58,740 bases of DNA from Mariniphaga sp. (GTDB lineage: Bacteria > Bacteroidota > Bacteroidia > Bacteroidales > Prolixibacteraceae): NCBI GenBank assembly GCA_019429205.1, contig JAHYIT010000017.1:1-58740 (forward strand). The letters are read 5' to 3'. The position numbers and the translations under genes are program-made. The notes beneath the pieces were generated by a model, which searched no databases, had not been told where the DNA came from, and worked only from the letters and a program-made list of their open reading frames with translations. Below are positions 38,432-47,362 of the stretch, in pieces. Within the stretch, counting starts at the first letter, position 1. Each line of letters starts with the position of its first letter.

Positions 38432-38609
38432 GTCAATTTTTTACACTGGTGCTCATATCTTTAGCCCGGTGTTTACCTTTTCGGAGTTTTTTTCGGCTTT
38501 AGCATTTAATTCTCTTAATGGGCACGGTGTAAAAGATACTTTTTTCCCAAAACACATAAAATTATGAAATTTGTCATACACCCAATTTTAGTGAAAAGTG
38601 ATTTTTAAT

Positions 38610-40196
38610 TCAGCTATTTTCTATGTTTATTAATTCCTCCAGTTTTTCAGGATTGAATTCATTTTCAATCACATTCAACATTCGAATAGTAGCTTTAATG
38701 GCAGCCGCATTTTGGTCGGAATCGAGGCCTTTGGTTTTAAATTCACGTTTTCCTTTCCATGTGATAACGGTTTCAACCAAAGCATCGGTTCTGCCTCCGG
38801 GAGGAATGGTAACCACGTAATCGCCCAATATGGGAAGTGGTTTTTTCAGGCGTTTGTAAATTTTCCTGACAGCCTTTGCAAAAGCATTAAACTGACCATC
38901 ACCATCGCTGAATTCTTCGTAAACTTGTCCATCAATTTCGAGGGCCAAATTTGCTACCGGACGCAATCCCATAGTATGATTTATCGAGTAATTAATAACT
39001 TTTACTTTTTCTTCCATGTATTCGTTTTCCAACACATCGGCAACAATATAAGGCAAATCATCGTTTGTTATGGTTTCTTTTTCGTCAGCAAGTTCAATAA
39101 TGCGGTTGGTCACTTTTTTCAGCGATTCGGTATCCAGTTCAATTCCCAGGTCTAAAAGGTTCTTTTTTATGTTGGCTTTTCCTGAAGTTTTTCCGAGTGC
39201 ATATTGCCGTGTTCTGCCAAAACGCTCGGGAAGCAGGTCGTTAAAATAGAGGTTGTTTTTGTTGTCGCCATCTGCATGGATTCCACTGCATTGCGTGAAA
39301 ACAAACTCACCAATGAGCGGTTTGTTTGTAGGGATGCGAATTCCTGAAAACGTTTCAACCAATTTTGAAACCTTATTTAACTGGCTTTCATTTACATTGG
39401 TTTTCATTTTCAGGTGATCTTTTATGGTTGCAATCACGCTCGATAGCGGTGCATTTCCGGCCCGTTCACCTAACCCGTTTACGGTGGTGTGTACACAACG
39501 CATACCGGCTTTAATGGCATGAAAAACATTTGCAATGGCCAAATCGTAATCGTTATGGGCATGATAATCGAAGTTAACCCCGGGATAAGTCTCAATCATT
39601 TCTTTGCAGAAATCATAGGTTTCATCCGGATCTAATATACCCAATGTATCGGGAAGCATAAAACGTTCAATTTTTTCATCTTTGAGGTTCGAAATCATAA
39701 AATGAACGTATTCTTTTGAATTGCGCATTCCATTTGACCAGTCTTCCAGGTAAATATTTACATTGATACCCATTTCCTGTGCGTATGTCAGCACTTTTTT
39801 TATGTCGGCTACATGTTCTTCCGGATTTTTTCGCAATTGTTCGGTAACGTGTTTATAGGAACCTTTACATAGCAAATTAACCACTTTGCCTCCTGCATCG
39901 GCAATCCACTGCAATGAAATGTTCCCATCAACAAAACCAAGTACTTCCACTCTTTTCAAATAACCTTTTTCGGCTGCCCATTTCATAACGCGTTGGGTTC
40001 CTTTAAATTCGCCTTCAGAAACCCTTGCCGAAGCAATTTCTATCCGATCGACTTTTACATCTTCGAGCAGGACTTTTGCTACACTAAGTTTTTCCGTTTC
40101 GCTAAACGAAACTCCCGAAGTTTGCTCGCCATCGCGGAGGGTGGTGTCCATTATTGTGAGGCACTTCCCTTCTATTTCAACTGTTTTGCCTGTCAT
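38610..40196 (-). CDS. Second 2-isopropylmalate synthase-like enzyme (possibly citramalate synthase)
   Basis: A 528-residue HMGL-type acyl-CoA condensing enzyme: [11 protein letters not shown], metal-binding HAHNDYDLA, NGLGERAGNAPL and a C-terminal LeuA-type regulatory domain (about residues 400-520). It is a diverged paralogue of the LeuA encoded at 42785-44290 (for example EIASARVSEGEF replaces [12 protein letters not shown]). Second copies in Bacteroidota leu operons are annotated as 2-isopropylmalate synthase; (R)-citramalate synthase would also fit a shared Leu/Ile operon. Substrate choice cannot be settled by eye. Confidence 0.82.
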   Translation of the reverse strand: MTGKTVEIEGKCLTIMDTTLRDGEQTSGVSFSETEKLSVAKVLLEDVKVDRIEIASARVSEGEFKGTQRVMKWAAEKGYLKRVEVLGFVDGNISLQWIADAGGKVVNLLCKGSYKHVTEQLRKNPEEHVADIKKVLTYAQEMGINVNIYLEDWSNGMRNSKEYVHFMISNLKDEKIERFMLPDTLGILDPDETYDFCKEMIETYPGVNFDYHAHNDYDLAIANVFHAIKAGMRCVHTTVNGLGERAGNAPLSSVIATIKDHLKMKTNVNESQLNKVSKLVETFSGIRIPTNKPLIGEFVFTQCSGIHADGDNKNNLYFNDLLPERFGRTRQYALGKTSGKANIKKNLLDLGIELDTESLKKVTNRIIELADEKETITNDDLPYIVADVLENEYMEEKVKVINYSINHTMGLRPVANLALEIDGQVYEEFSDGDGQFNAFAKAVRKIYKRLKKPLPILGDYVVTIPPGGRTDALVETVITWKGKREFKTKGLDSDQNAAAIKATIRMLNVIENEFNPEKLEELINIENS

Positions 40197-40214
40197 TTTT
40201 TTTCTTTCTTAAAT

Positions 40215-40805
40215 TTAACTTGCAGCTTCAAATGCTGCAATTTCCTCTTTCATTTCCACCAGATAGTCAATATCGTCGAGCCCATTCCGGAGGCAGTGTT
40301 TTTTATACGGGTTAATTTCGAATTCCTCCGAATCGCCTGTTTCAAGAATGGTAAATGTTTGTTTCTTCAAATCAGTTTCGAATTCCGCGTCAGGATTTTT
40401 TTCAATTGCATCGAATATTTTTTGCAGGAATTCAGGTGAAACAACAACCGGAAGCAGCCCGGTGTTCAGTGCGTTGTTTTTAAAAATATCAGCATAAAAG
40501 CTTGACACCACCACCCGGAAACCATAATCGTAAATGGCCCAGGTAGCATGTTCGCGGCTGGAGCCACTTCCGAAGTTTTTTCCGGCTACCAGAATTTTTC
40601 CTGAATATTTCGAATTGTTTAGCGGAAAATCCGCTTTCGGGCTGCCATCTTTATTGTAACGCCAGTCGCGAAACAAGTTGTCGCCAAATCCTTTGCGTTC
40701 AACGGCCTTTAAAAATCGGGCCGGTATAATCTGATCGGTATCCACGTTTTCAACCGGAAGCGGAACTGCCGGCGAAGTTATTTTTGAAAATTTATCGTAA
40801 GCCAT
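40215..40805 (-). CDS. leuD: 3-isopropylmalate dehydratase small subunit
   Basis: A 196-residue swivelling subunit of isopropylmalate isomerase; pairs with LeuC. Signature motifs: [12 protein letters not shown] and [15 protein letters not shown]. It follows leuC after about 445 bases occupied by a four-helix-bundle gene and repeat arrays, whereas leuC and leuD are usually adjacent. One repeat array runs to within 3 bases of the leuD ATG, so its ribosome-binding region is built from repeat sequence. Confidence 0.94.
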   Translation of the reverse strand: MAYDKFSKITSPAVPLPVENVDTDQIIPARFLKAVERKGFGDNLFRDWRYNKDGSPKADFPLNNSKYSGKILVAGKNFGSGSSREHATWAIYDYGFRVVVSSFYADIFKNNALNTGLLPVVVSPEFLQKIFDAIEKNPDAEFETDLKKQTFTILETGDSEEFEINPYKKHCLRNGLDDIDYLVEMKEEIAAFEAAS

Positions 40806-40807
40806 GT

Positions 40808-40835
40808 AATTTATTATTTATAATTGATTAATGAT
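40808..40835 (-). repeat. Heptamer array on the leuD side of the four-helix-bundle gene
   Basis: Four contiguous 7-bp units read on the minus strand as ATMAWTW variants (40829-40835 ATCATTA, 40822-40828 ATCAATT, then two degenerate copies). They are inverted relative to the array at 41217-41251 and end just before the leuD ATG. Confidence 0.7.
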
Positions 40836-40847
40836 TATTTAATAGAA

Positions 40848-41198
40848 CTAACGGGTTTGAATTGTCTTTCTTGACGCAATAAATATTGCTGTTAATTCTT
40901 TTGCTTCCTTCATTAATGGATGTGCCATTTCAGGAGTTGTTAACCCTTCATCGAGTGCAAACTCAACCCAAAAATCACACTCATCCGATTCTTCCAGTAC
41001 AACTGATAATTTTGCAGCGAAAGCCGGTGTGGAATGAGCCAAAAGAACAGCTCTGTAGTTTACTGCCACCGAGGTTGCACATCTCATTAACTGGCCTTCA
41101 ATATGTGACCCTAATTTATTTTTAGGCAGTGATGAAGCAAATTTTACACATCGATGTGCAAATAGTTTCGTTCTCTTTTTAAGTTCATATTTATCCAT
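40848..41198 (-). CDS. Four-helix-bundle protein (S23/IVS-like) inside the leu operon
   Basis: A 116-residue all-helical protein of the four-helix-bundle family first seen in 23S rRNA intervening sequences (related to bAvd of diversity-generating retroelements). Visible: ELKKRTKLFAHRCVKFASSLP, MRCATSVAVNYRAVLLAHS, and a Glu/Asp-rich third helix, VLEESDECDFWVEF. Function unknown; a nucleic-acid-binding pentamer is suspected. It lies between leuC and leuD and is bracketed by inverted heptamer arrays, suggesting insertion as a cassette. It has the same orientation as the operon. Confidence 0.85.
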   Translation of the reverse strand: MDKYELKKRTKLFAHRCVKFASSLPKNKLGSHIEGQLMRCATSVAVNYRAVLLAHSTPAFAAKLSVVLEESDECDFWVEFALDEGLTTPEMAHPLMKEAKELTAIFIASRKTIQTR

Positions 41199-41216
41199 AG
41201 CAAATGTTTTTTATGC

Positions 41217-41251
41217 GTCATTAATCAATAATCACTTATCAGTAATCATTT
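41217..41251 (+). repeat. Heptamer array overlapping the leuC stop codon
   Basis: Five contiguous 7-bp units of the form RTCANTN (plus strand). The leuC TAA (41252-41250) is within its end. Inverted relative to 40808-40835; a 12-bp perfect inverted pair is ATTGATTAATGA / TCATTAATCAAT. Confidence 0.8.
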
Positions 41252-42650
41252 ACAACATCTCTCTCGGGTCGGTAATTACACCTGTAACTGCTGCTGCAGC
41301 GGCAGTAAGCGGACTGGCCAGCATGGTACGGGCGCCCGGTCCCTGGCGGCCTTCAAAATTCCGGTTTGTGGTAGAAACGGCATATTTTCCTTCCGGTATT
41401 TTATCTTCATTCATAGCCAGGCAGGCAGAACATCCGGGCTGGCGCAGTTCAAAACCGGCAGCTTCCAAAATTTCAACCAGACCTTCGGCACGAATCTGTT
41501 TCTCTACTTTTTGTGAACCCGGTACCAGCCAGGTGGTTACATTTTCCGCTTTTTTGCGGCCTTTCACAAATCCGGCAAATGCCCGGAAATCTTCAATCCG
41601 ACCATTGGTACAGCTTCCCACAAAAACGTAATCTACTTTCTTGCCCAACATTTTTTCTCCTTCGGAATATCCCATATACTGCAGTGATTTCAGAAAAGTG
41701 TTTTTGTCGCTTCCCTGCATTCCGTTTGTTGCAGGAATTTTTTGGGTAATTCCAATGCCCATTCCCGGGTTAGTTCCGTAGGTAATCATGGGTTCAATGT
41801 CGTCGGCACTGAAGGCATATTCAGTATCGAAAACTGCATCTTCATCGCTTTTCAGATCTTGCCAGCGGGCAACCGCTTTTTCCCATTCTTCGCTTTGGGG
41901 AGCATATTGACGTCCTTTTACGTAATTGATGGTGGTTTCGTCGGGTGCAATCATTCCTCCACGCGCGCCACTTTCAATACTTAAATTACAAAGCGTCATG
42001 CGGCCTTCCATAGAAAGGCTGGTGATGGCTGAACCTGCATATTCGATAAAATGTCCGGTTCCGCCACTGGTTGAAATTTGTGATATGATATAAAGCGCAA
42101 TGTCTTTTGCCGTAACACCTTTTTTCAATTCACCGTTTACCGTAATGCGCATCTTTTTGGGTTTGGGCTGCATAATGCACTGGCTTGCCAAAACCATTTC
42201 AACCTCGCTGGTTCCAATTCCGAACGCTATGGCGCCAAAGGCTCCGTGGGTGGAGGTGTGGCTGTCGCCGCAAACAATGGTCATTCCCGGTTGTGTGAGG
42301 CCCAGCTCAGGACCAATGATGTGCACAATTCCATGTCCATCACTTTGAAGATCATGATAGAATATTCCGTGTTCCTCACAATTTCTTTTCAGCATTTCCA
42401 CCTGGTGGCGCGACAACTCGTCCACAATGGTAAGATGCTGGTTTTCGGTGGGCACATTATGATCGGGTGTGGCCGTGGTCAGTTCGGGCCTGAATACTTT
42501 CAATCCCCGGGTTTTCAATCCCAAAAAGGCAACCGGGCTGGTCACTTCGTGAATCAGATGACGGTCGATATACAACACATTGGGACCGCCTGCTACTTCT
42601 TTTACCACATGCGCATCCCAGATTTTATCAAACAATGTTTTCTTTTCCAT
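41250..42650 (-). CDS. leuC: 3-isopropylmalate dehydratase large subunit
   Basis: A 466-residue aconitase-family [4Fe-4S] enzyme that isomerises 2- to 3-isopropylmalate with LeuD. Motifs: [13 protein letters not shown], the cluster cysteines in FVGSCTNGR and [10 protein letters not shown], and NRNFEGRQG. Its stop codon lies at the edge of the heptamer array. It follows leuA after a gap holding a different heptamer array and a palindrome. Confidence 0.96.
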   Translation of the reverse strand: MEKKTLFDKIWDAHVVKEVAGGPNVLYIDRHLIHEVTSPVAFLGLKTRGLKVFRPELTTATPDHNVPTENQHLTIVDELSRHQVEMLKRNCEEHGIFYHDLQSDGHGIVHIIGPELGLTQPGMTIVCGDSHTSTHGAFGAIAFGIGTSEVEMVLASQCIMQPKPKKMRITVNGELKKGVTAKDIALYIISQISTSGGTGHFIEYAGSAITSLSMEGRMTLCNLSIESGARGGMIAPDETTINYVKGRQYAPQSEEWEKAVARWQDLKSDEDAVFDTEYAFSADDIEPMITYGTNPGMGIGITQKIPATNGMQGSDKNTFLKSLQYMGYSEGEKMLGKKVDYVFVGSCTNGRIEDFRAFAGFVKGRKKAENVTTWLVPGSQKVEKQIRAEGLVEILEAAGFELRQPGCSACLAMNEDKIPEGKYAVSTTNRNFEGRQGPGARTMLASPLTAAAAAVTGVITDPREML

Positions 42651-42683
42651 ATAATGAACTCTTATTGAGTGCTTAAATCTTTA

Positions 42684-42760
42684 AACTCGAAACTTTAAAC
42701 TTTAAACTTTGAACTTTGAACTTTGAACTTTGAACTTTGAACTTTGAACTTTGAACTCTG
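42684..42760 (+). repeat. AACTTTG heptamer tandem array between leuC and leuA
   Basis: Eleven contiguous 7-bp units: seven perfect AACTTTG copies (42705-42753) flanked by variants (AACTCGA, two AACTTTA, AACTCTG). It fills the leuA-leuC gap. Confidence 0.9.
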
Positions 42761-42778
42761 TCCCGATAGCTATCGGGA
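42761..42778. repeat. 18-bp perfect palindrome after leuA
   Basis: TCCCGATAGCTATCGGGA is fully self-complementary, directly abuts the heptamer array and lies 6 bases past the leuA stop. A GAACTCT direct repeat borders it on both sides. No T-run follows, so it is more like a REP-type element than a terminator, though it could protect the leuA mRNA end. Confidence 0.8.
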
Positions 42779-42784
42779 TGAACT

Positions 42785-44290
42785 CTACTGCGCCACCGGC
42801 AACTTATTTACCGCATCAAGAAATGACTCTACTGAAGCCGTAACAATATCGGTATGAGCACCAAATCCGTGAAAAATGCCATCGTTGTATTCAATTTGCA
42901 TGTGCACTTTTCCAATGTCGTCGCTGCCACGGGTAATAGCCTGTACCAAAAACTCTTCAATAGTAACCTGCCGGTGGATAATTTGTTTAACCGCTTTGAT
43001 GGCTGCGTCAACCGGGCCGTTTCCTGATGAGGTAGCCTCAAATTTTTCGCCTGAAATATCAAGTCTGACAATGGCCATTGGCGTTAGGCTTTTTCCGGTA
43101 AGAACCTGCAGAAAATCGAGTTTTATGCGGCGTTCCTGGCGGGTGGCATCGCCAACCAGCAGGGCAATATCGTCGTCGCGAATATCTTTTTTCTTGTCGG
43201 CCAGTTTCAGAAACTGTTCATAAACTTCGTCCAGTTTATCTTTGGACAGTTCGAATCCCAGCAATTCAAGCCGGTGATTCAGTGCGGCACGTCCGCTTCG
43301 GGCGGTAAGCAGAATCGAAGATTCATTGATTCCCACATCTGCCGGGTCCATAATTTCATAGTTTTCGCGGTTTTTCAACACCCCGTCCTGGTGGATGCCC
43401 GATGAATGGGCGAACGCGTTGCGTCCCACCACCGCTTTGTTGGGTTGCACCGGCATGTTCATCAGCCTTGACACCAACCGGCTGGTGTTGTAAATGTTTT
43501 TGGTGTTTATTCCTGTTTCAATGCCTAAAACGGCATACCGGCTTTTTAAAGTCATCACTACTTCTTCAAGCGAAGTATTTCCGGCGCGTTCGCCAATTCC
43601 GTTAATCGTAACTTCAGCCTGGCGGGCGCCATTCATTATACCTGAAATGGTATTGGCGGTTGCCATGCCCAAATCGTTGTGGCAATGGGTTGAAATAACA
43701 GCATTTTGAATGCCTTTTACATTTTCAACCAGATATTTGATTTTTTCACCGAATTCAAAAGGCAATGTATAACCGGTTGTGTCGGGAATGTTAACTACTG
43801 TGGCACCTGCCTTAATCACGGCTTCAATCACCCTGGCCAGGTATTCATTGTCGGTTCGCCCGGCATCTTCGGCATAAAACTCCACATCTTCCACATGTTT
43901 TTTTGCATATTTTACTGCAGCAACAGCCCGCTCCAGAATGGCATCGGGGGTTGAATTGAGTTTATATTTAATGTGAAATGGTGAAGTCCCGATTCCGGTG
44001 TGAATTCTTCCTTTTTTCGCATATTTTAGCGATTCGGCTGCAACATCAATATCTTTTTGCACCGCGCGGGTAAGGGCACAAATGGTTGGCCATGTAACCG
44101 CTTTTGAAATTTCCACCACCGATTCGAAATCGCCGGGACTTGATATAGGAAATCCGGCTTCGATAATATCGACACCCAAATCCTGCAAGGCTTTGGCCAC
44201 TTCAATTTTTTCCACTGTGTTCAACTGGCATCCCGGCACTTGTTCGCCGTCTCGCAGGGTGGTGTCGAAAATGAAAAGTTTGTCACTCAT
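42785..44290 (-). CDS. leuA: 2-isopropylmalate synthase
   Basis: A 501-residue enzyme condensing acetyl-CoA with 2-oxoisovalerate, the committed step of leucine synthesis. HMGL catalytic domain: [25 protein letters not shown], the metal-binding HCHNDLGMA, and [15 protein letters not shown]-terminal LeuA dimer/regulatory domain from about residue 370 (site of leucine feedback in the family). It is the first structural gene after the attenuator leader. Confidence 0.96.
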   Translation of the reverse strand: MSDKLFIFDTTLRDGEQVPGCQLNTVEKIEVAKALQDLGVDIIEAGFPISSPGDFESVVEISKAVTWPTICALTRAVQKDIDVAAESLKYAKKGRIHTGIGTSPFHIKYKLNSTPDAILERAVAAVKYAKKHVEDVEFYAEDAGRTDNEYLARVIEAVIKAGATVVNIPDTTGYTLPFEFGEKIKYLVENVKGIQNAVISTHCHNDLGMATANTISGIMNGARQAEVTINGIGERAGNTSLEEVVMTLKSRYAVLGIETGINTKNIYNTSRLVSRLMNMPVQPNKAVVGRNAFAHSSGIHQDGVLKNRENYEIMDPADVGINESSILLTARSGRAALNHRLELLGFELSKDKLDEVYEQFLKLADKKKDIRDDDIALLVGDATRQERRIKLDFLQVLTGKSLTPMAIVRLDISGEKFEATSSGNGPVDAAIKAVKQIIHRQVTIEEFLVQAITRGSDDIGKVHMQIEYNDGIFHGFGAHTDIVTASVESFLDAVNKLPVAQ

Positions 44291-44324
44291 GTTTTTTACT
44301 TTATGAATTGTTATTTTTTTCTAT

Positions 44325-44357
44325 GAAAAAAGCCATCCTCTTTATCTGAGAATGGCT
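44325..44357 (-). terminator. Attenuator terminator upstream of leuA
   Basis: Minus-strand stem AGCCATTCTC / GAGGATGGCT (10 bp, one G:U) with a 7-nt loop and a T-run, ending about 35 bases before the leuA ATG. Its 5' arm is complementary over 9 bp to the segment at the leader peptide stop codon (44390-44398), forming an alternative antiterminator. Confidence 0.88.
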
Positions 44358-44389
44358 ATTCCGTTTCTTGTTTTATTATTAACAACACA

Positions 44390-44442
44390 CCATTCTCAAT
44401 TCTTCTTAATTAGAAGAATAATACCAATAATCAGGCTGAGAA
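44390..44442 (-). promoter_or_regulatory. Antiterminator segments of the leu attenuator
   Basis: Segment 1 TTCTCA (44442-44437, inside the leader's Leu codons) pairs with segment 2 TGAGAA at the leader stop. Segment 2 extended, TGAGAATGG (44398-44390), pairs instead with segment 3 CCATTCTCA (44355-44347), the terminator's 5' arm. This gives exclusive 1:2, 2:3 and 3:4 folds as in trp-type attenuators. Confidence 0.8.
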
Positions 44443-44467
44443 GTACTATGTTGTTTTTTAATTTCAT
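44396..44467 (-). CDS. Branched-chain amino acid leader peptide
   Basis: A 23-codon frame, MKLKNNIVLLSLIIGIILLI followed by KKN and TGA, containing 6 Ile, 6 Leu and 1 Val. The run of Ile/Leu codons (residues 7-20) should stall ribosomes when charged tRNA-Ile or tRNA-Leu is short. Its CTT-CTC codons contain RNA segment 1 and its stop codon begins segment 2, so ribosome position decides whether the terminator forms. It heads the leuA-leuC-leuD-leuA2-leuB-ilvA operon. The alternative, that it is a random short frame, is unlikely given composition and position. Confidence 0.87.
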   Translation of the reverse strand: MKLKNNIVLLSLIIGIILLIKKN

Positions 44468-44488
44468 TCTTTTTTCTTACAATTTGCT

Positions 44489-44498
44489 GCAAATATTA
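44489..44498 (-). promoter_or_regulatory. Tentative promoter of the leu operon
   Basis: Minus strand TAATATTTGC resembles TAnnTTTG with one extra base; a TTG lies 22 bases upstream. It would start transcription roughly 15 bases before the leader ATG. Confidence 0.3.
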
Positions 44499-44656
44499 GA
44501 ATATTTTTTTAAAATGAAAACAAATAAGCTCTTTTTATTAATAAAAATTAATAAACAGATGGTTTTGTCTGAATATAGTCGATAAAATTGGTTGAAAATA
44601 AATATTTGGAAATGGGATAATTGCTGGCGGCTACCGGAATAAATTAATCGTTAAAA

Positions 44657-46291
44657 TTATTCATTTCCGCTAAGCGGGGTGCTTTCAATTTCAGGTGGCA
44701 CAGGAGGTACTTTTCGTTTAAAAACATCATGCCTGGAAAGTGGCCGCAAATTGATTTTCCATTCGAACCCAGATAAAGTTTTTTCTTCTTCGGTAAGAGC
44801 AAAAAGGGGTTTGAGCAATCCTTCAGGAGCTTGCAAAAATGCAATACGAAATATTTTTCCTTCACGAAAACGAATGGAAATGCGGCTGCTTTCCACCCGG
44901 TTCAACCCGATAATTTCTTCCTCCTGCCGGGCATAATAAAGCGTTTGCCCGTTGCCGTTCACCTCAATTCTGTTCAATTCGTTGTTAACCACAAAGCCAG
45001 TCATCTGTTTTCCTTTAATTTGGTCGAATCGCCCTGAATCGAGTTTTGAAATGATAAAGCCATTATTTCGAAGGCGAAGCTCGTCTGGTGAATCAGTATT
45101 TTGTTTCAATTCAATCTGGTCGGCACTAAGCTGATGCATTTCAGACCAAATGACCGGATTTTTGTATAGCTGCACTACTGAATCTTTTGTAAAGTAAACC
45201 AGCGAATCGCAAACACCCTGTAAATCATTACGATAAAAGCGTGTTCCATAATATGCCAGTATTATTTTTTCTCCATCAACGGTATCGGGCATTGTACGAA
45301 GTGTATCAGCGTGCATGAATAAGGTATCACTTTCTGAATACATTATAAAAAGCGCCGAGTCAGTAACGGTGGCTATTTCCTGCTTGTCGTTATAATTGGA
45401 AGTGTTTCCTGTAACAATAATTTTGTTTTCGAAATCCTCGATATGCACGTTACCTAATGCTTTCCCATTGCCGTCGGCTTCGTTGTATTTAATATAGTTG
45501 GCTTTTAACTGTTGGTTTTCATTATAAATCAACGGATTTTTTAGCAATTCGGCTTCACCGGTTTTGGAGTCATACCATCCATCTTCGGCATACAATGTAT
45601 TGGAAGAATCGCGAATGGTGGTAGGACCCATTATAAACAAACGTCCGGTTTCGGTATTGTAATAAAGTGTGTCGCTTGTCAGTGTATAATTGTCGTTATA
45701 TGCTTCCACATTTTTGTAAAAATGAACCAGGTCGGTGTCAATGAAATATTTTCCAATTACACTGGTAAGTATGTTCGTGCTGTCCACAATTTTTCCGTTA
45801 TTCTCGTAATAACCGATATTGGCTGCCATATCATAATGGAGTGTATCGGTAAATAAGGTTGTATTTTTGTTTTCAAGCCTGACATTCTGATAAGCCATGG
45901 CTTCCTGGATATCTCCGTTGTAATAAATTTTCCGGGCATATAAATTCAAAGTATCGCCCTGTTTTATCCGAACGTTTCCAAAAGCATCCACCCGATTGGT
46001 TCCCGTGTAGGTGTAAGCGCTGTCGCACCACATTAAAACATCCTGGTGCCTGATGCGTACATTCCCTACAATACGCTGTGCATTTGGTGCAATGTTTTTA
46101 TCAGCTTCCAGGTAATCAGCCTGTTCAATATCAACGCGTTTTTTTTCCTGAGCGAAAGAAAAACCAGGGGAAAACAAAAAAAACAAAACAAACAGAAGCA
46201 GCAAATTTTCAATGCTGATAATCTGCCGGGAAATCGTTAATTTTAAGGAAAAACCTACGGCACAAGTTCTATTTTTAATGTTGAAAATCAA
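44657..46291 (-). CDS. OstA/LptA-like envelope protein
   Basis: A 544-residue exported protein with a hydrophobic signal (about residues 30-48, ending FSFAQ). The rest is repetitive beta-strand sequence typical of OstA/LptA beta-jellyroll folds (IVGNVRIRHQDVLMWCDSA, VDAFGNVRIKQGDTLNLYA, GNVHIEDFENKIIVTG), fitting lipopolysaccharide transport across the periplasm. It is far longer than LptA and may be a Bacteroidota-specific bridge. Start is TTG 46291; the true start could be some codons later. It ends the guaB-ppi-surA-moxR run and precedes the leu leader. Confidence 0.75.
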   Translation of the reverse strand: MIFNIKNRTCAVGFSLKLTISRQIISIENLLLLFVLFFLFSPGFSFAQEKKRVDIEQADYLEADKNIAPNAQRIVGNVRIRHQDVLMWCDSAYTYTGTNRVDAFGNVRIKQGDTLNLYARKIYYNGDIQEAMAYQNVRLENKNTTLFTDTLHYDMAANIGYYENNGKIVDSTNILTSVIGKYFIDTDLVHFYKNVEAYNDNYTLTSDTLYYNTETGRLFIMGPTTIRDSSNTLYAEDGWYDSKTGEAELLKNPLIYNENQQLKANYIKYNEADGNGKALGNVHIEDFENKIIVTGNTSNYNDKQEIATVTDSALFIMYSESDTLFMHADTLRTMPDTVDGEKIILAYYGTRFYRNDLQGVCDSLVYFTKDSVVQLYKNPVIWSEMHQLSADQIELKQNTDSPDELRLRNNGFIISKLDSGRFDQIKGKQMTGFVVNNELNRIEVNGNGQTLYYARQEEEIIGLNRVESSRISIRFREGKIFRIAFLQAPEGLLKPLFALTEEEKTLSGFEWKINLRPLSRHDVFKRKVPPVPPEIESTPLSGNE

Positions 46292-46359
46292 TTTTTATTT
46301 TGTTGATGTTTCAATGGATTGCAAAAATGAATTGCAATGAAATTAAGCCGAACCTGAAA

Positions 46360-47328
46360 TCAGAGCAGTTTGTTAATGATTTCTTCCACGGAAATATTCT
46401 CTGCTTCAGCCTTGTAATTTTTAATAATCCGATGTCGTAAAATTGATGGCGCCACGGCTTTTACATCCTCAATATCGGGTGAATATTTTCCATGAAGCGC
46501 AGCATGGGTTTTTGCCCCAACAACCAGGTATTGAGAAGCGCGCGGACCGGCTCCCCATTTCAGGTACTGGTTGGAAACCTCTGCAGCCATTCCGTTTCCC
46601 GGACGGGTTTTTGCAGCCAGTTTAACAGCATAGTTCAAAACATTGTCGTTAATAGGAATTTTCCGAATGATGTCCTGAAAATAAATGATTTCTTCACGCG
46701 AGATTACCGTATTTAAATCGAACTGAAGTGTTGAGGTCGTATTTTTTACAATTGTAATTTCGTCTTCGTATTTTGGATAATCGAGCCATACCGAAAACAT
46801 AAACCGGTCGAGCTGGGCTTCAGGCAGGGGATAGGTTCCTTCCTGTTCGATGGGATTTTGTGTTGCCAGAACAAAAAACGGGCTATCGAGTTCAAACCTT
46901 TGCCCGGCAGCAGTAACAGATCTTTCTTGCATGGCTTCAAGCAATGCCGATTGCGTTTTGGGCGGCGTTCGATTAATTTCGTCAGCAAGAATAATGTTGG
47001 AAAACAACGGGCCCTGAATAAATTTGAACTGACGTTCTTTATCCAGAATTTCAGTGCCAATAATATCAGAAGGCATTAAATCCGGGGTAAACTGGATCCG
47101 GTTGTATTTCAGTCCCAGAATTTTGGCAATAGTTGTTACCAGCAATGTTTTTGCAAGTCCGGGCACACCAATTAAAAGCACATGTCCGCGACTGAAAAGC
47201 GACACTAAAACCTGGGTAACAATTTCGTCCTGGCCATAAATAACTTTAGTAATTTCTTTTAATAATTCTCCGTATTTATTGCGCAGTGCGTCAAGCGCCT
47301 CCACATCATTTTTAAATTTTTTTTCCAT
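46360..47328 (-). CDS. MoxR-family AAA+ ATPase
   Basis: A 322-residue AAA+ chaperone-like ATPase: Walker A GVPGLAKT (54-61), Walker B LADEINR, sensor region ATQNPIEQEGTYPLPEAQ, C-terminal lid. MoxR proteins assist assembly or activation of partner complexes, usually with DUF58/VWA proteins encoded nearby; none are adjacent here, so the partner is unclear. It lies 34 bases after surA in the same direction. Confidence 0.9.
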   Translation of the reverse strand: MEKKFKNDVEALDALRNKYGELLKEITKVIYGQDEIVTQVLVSLFSRGHVLLIGVPGLAKTLLVTTIAKILGLKYNRIQFTPDLMPSDIIGTEILDKERQFKFIQGPLFSNIILADEINRTPPKTQSALLEAMQERSVTAAGQRFELDSPFFVLATQNPIEQEGTYPLPEAQLDRFMFSVWLDYPKYEDEITIVKNTTSTLQFDLNTVISREEIIYFQDIIRKIPINDNVLNYAVKLAAKTRPGNGMAAEVSNQYLKWGAGPRASQYLVVGAKTHAALHGKYSPDIEDVKAVAPSILRHRIIKNYKAEAENISVEEIINKLL

Positions 47329-47362
47329 ATAGATTAATCCTTATTAAAGGGGGATTTTGGAA

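Noticed and set aside
42684-42760. Regular repeats that might suggest a CRISPR array
   Set aside because: The units are 7 bp and contiguous with no spacers, and no cas gene is near.
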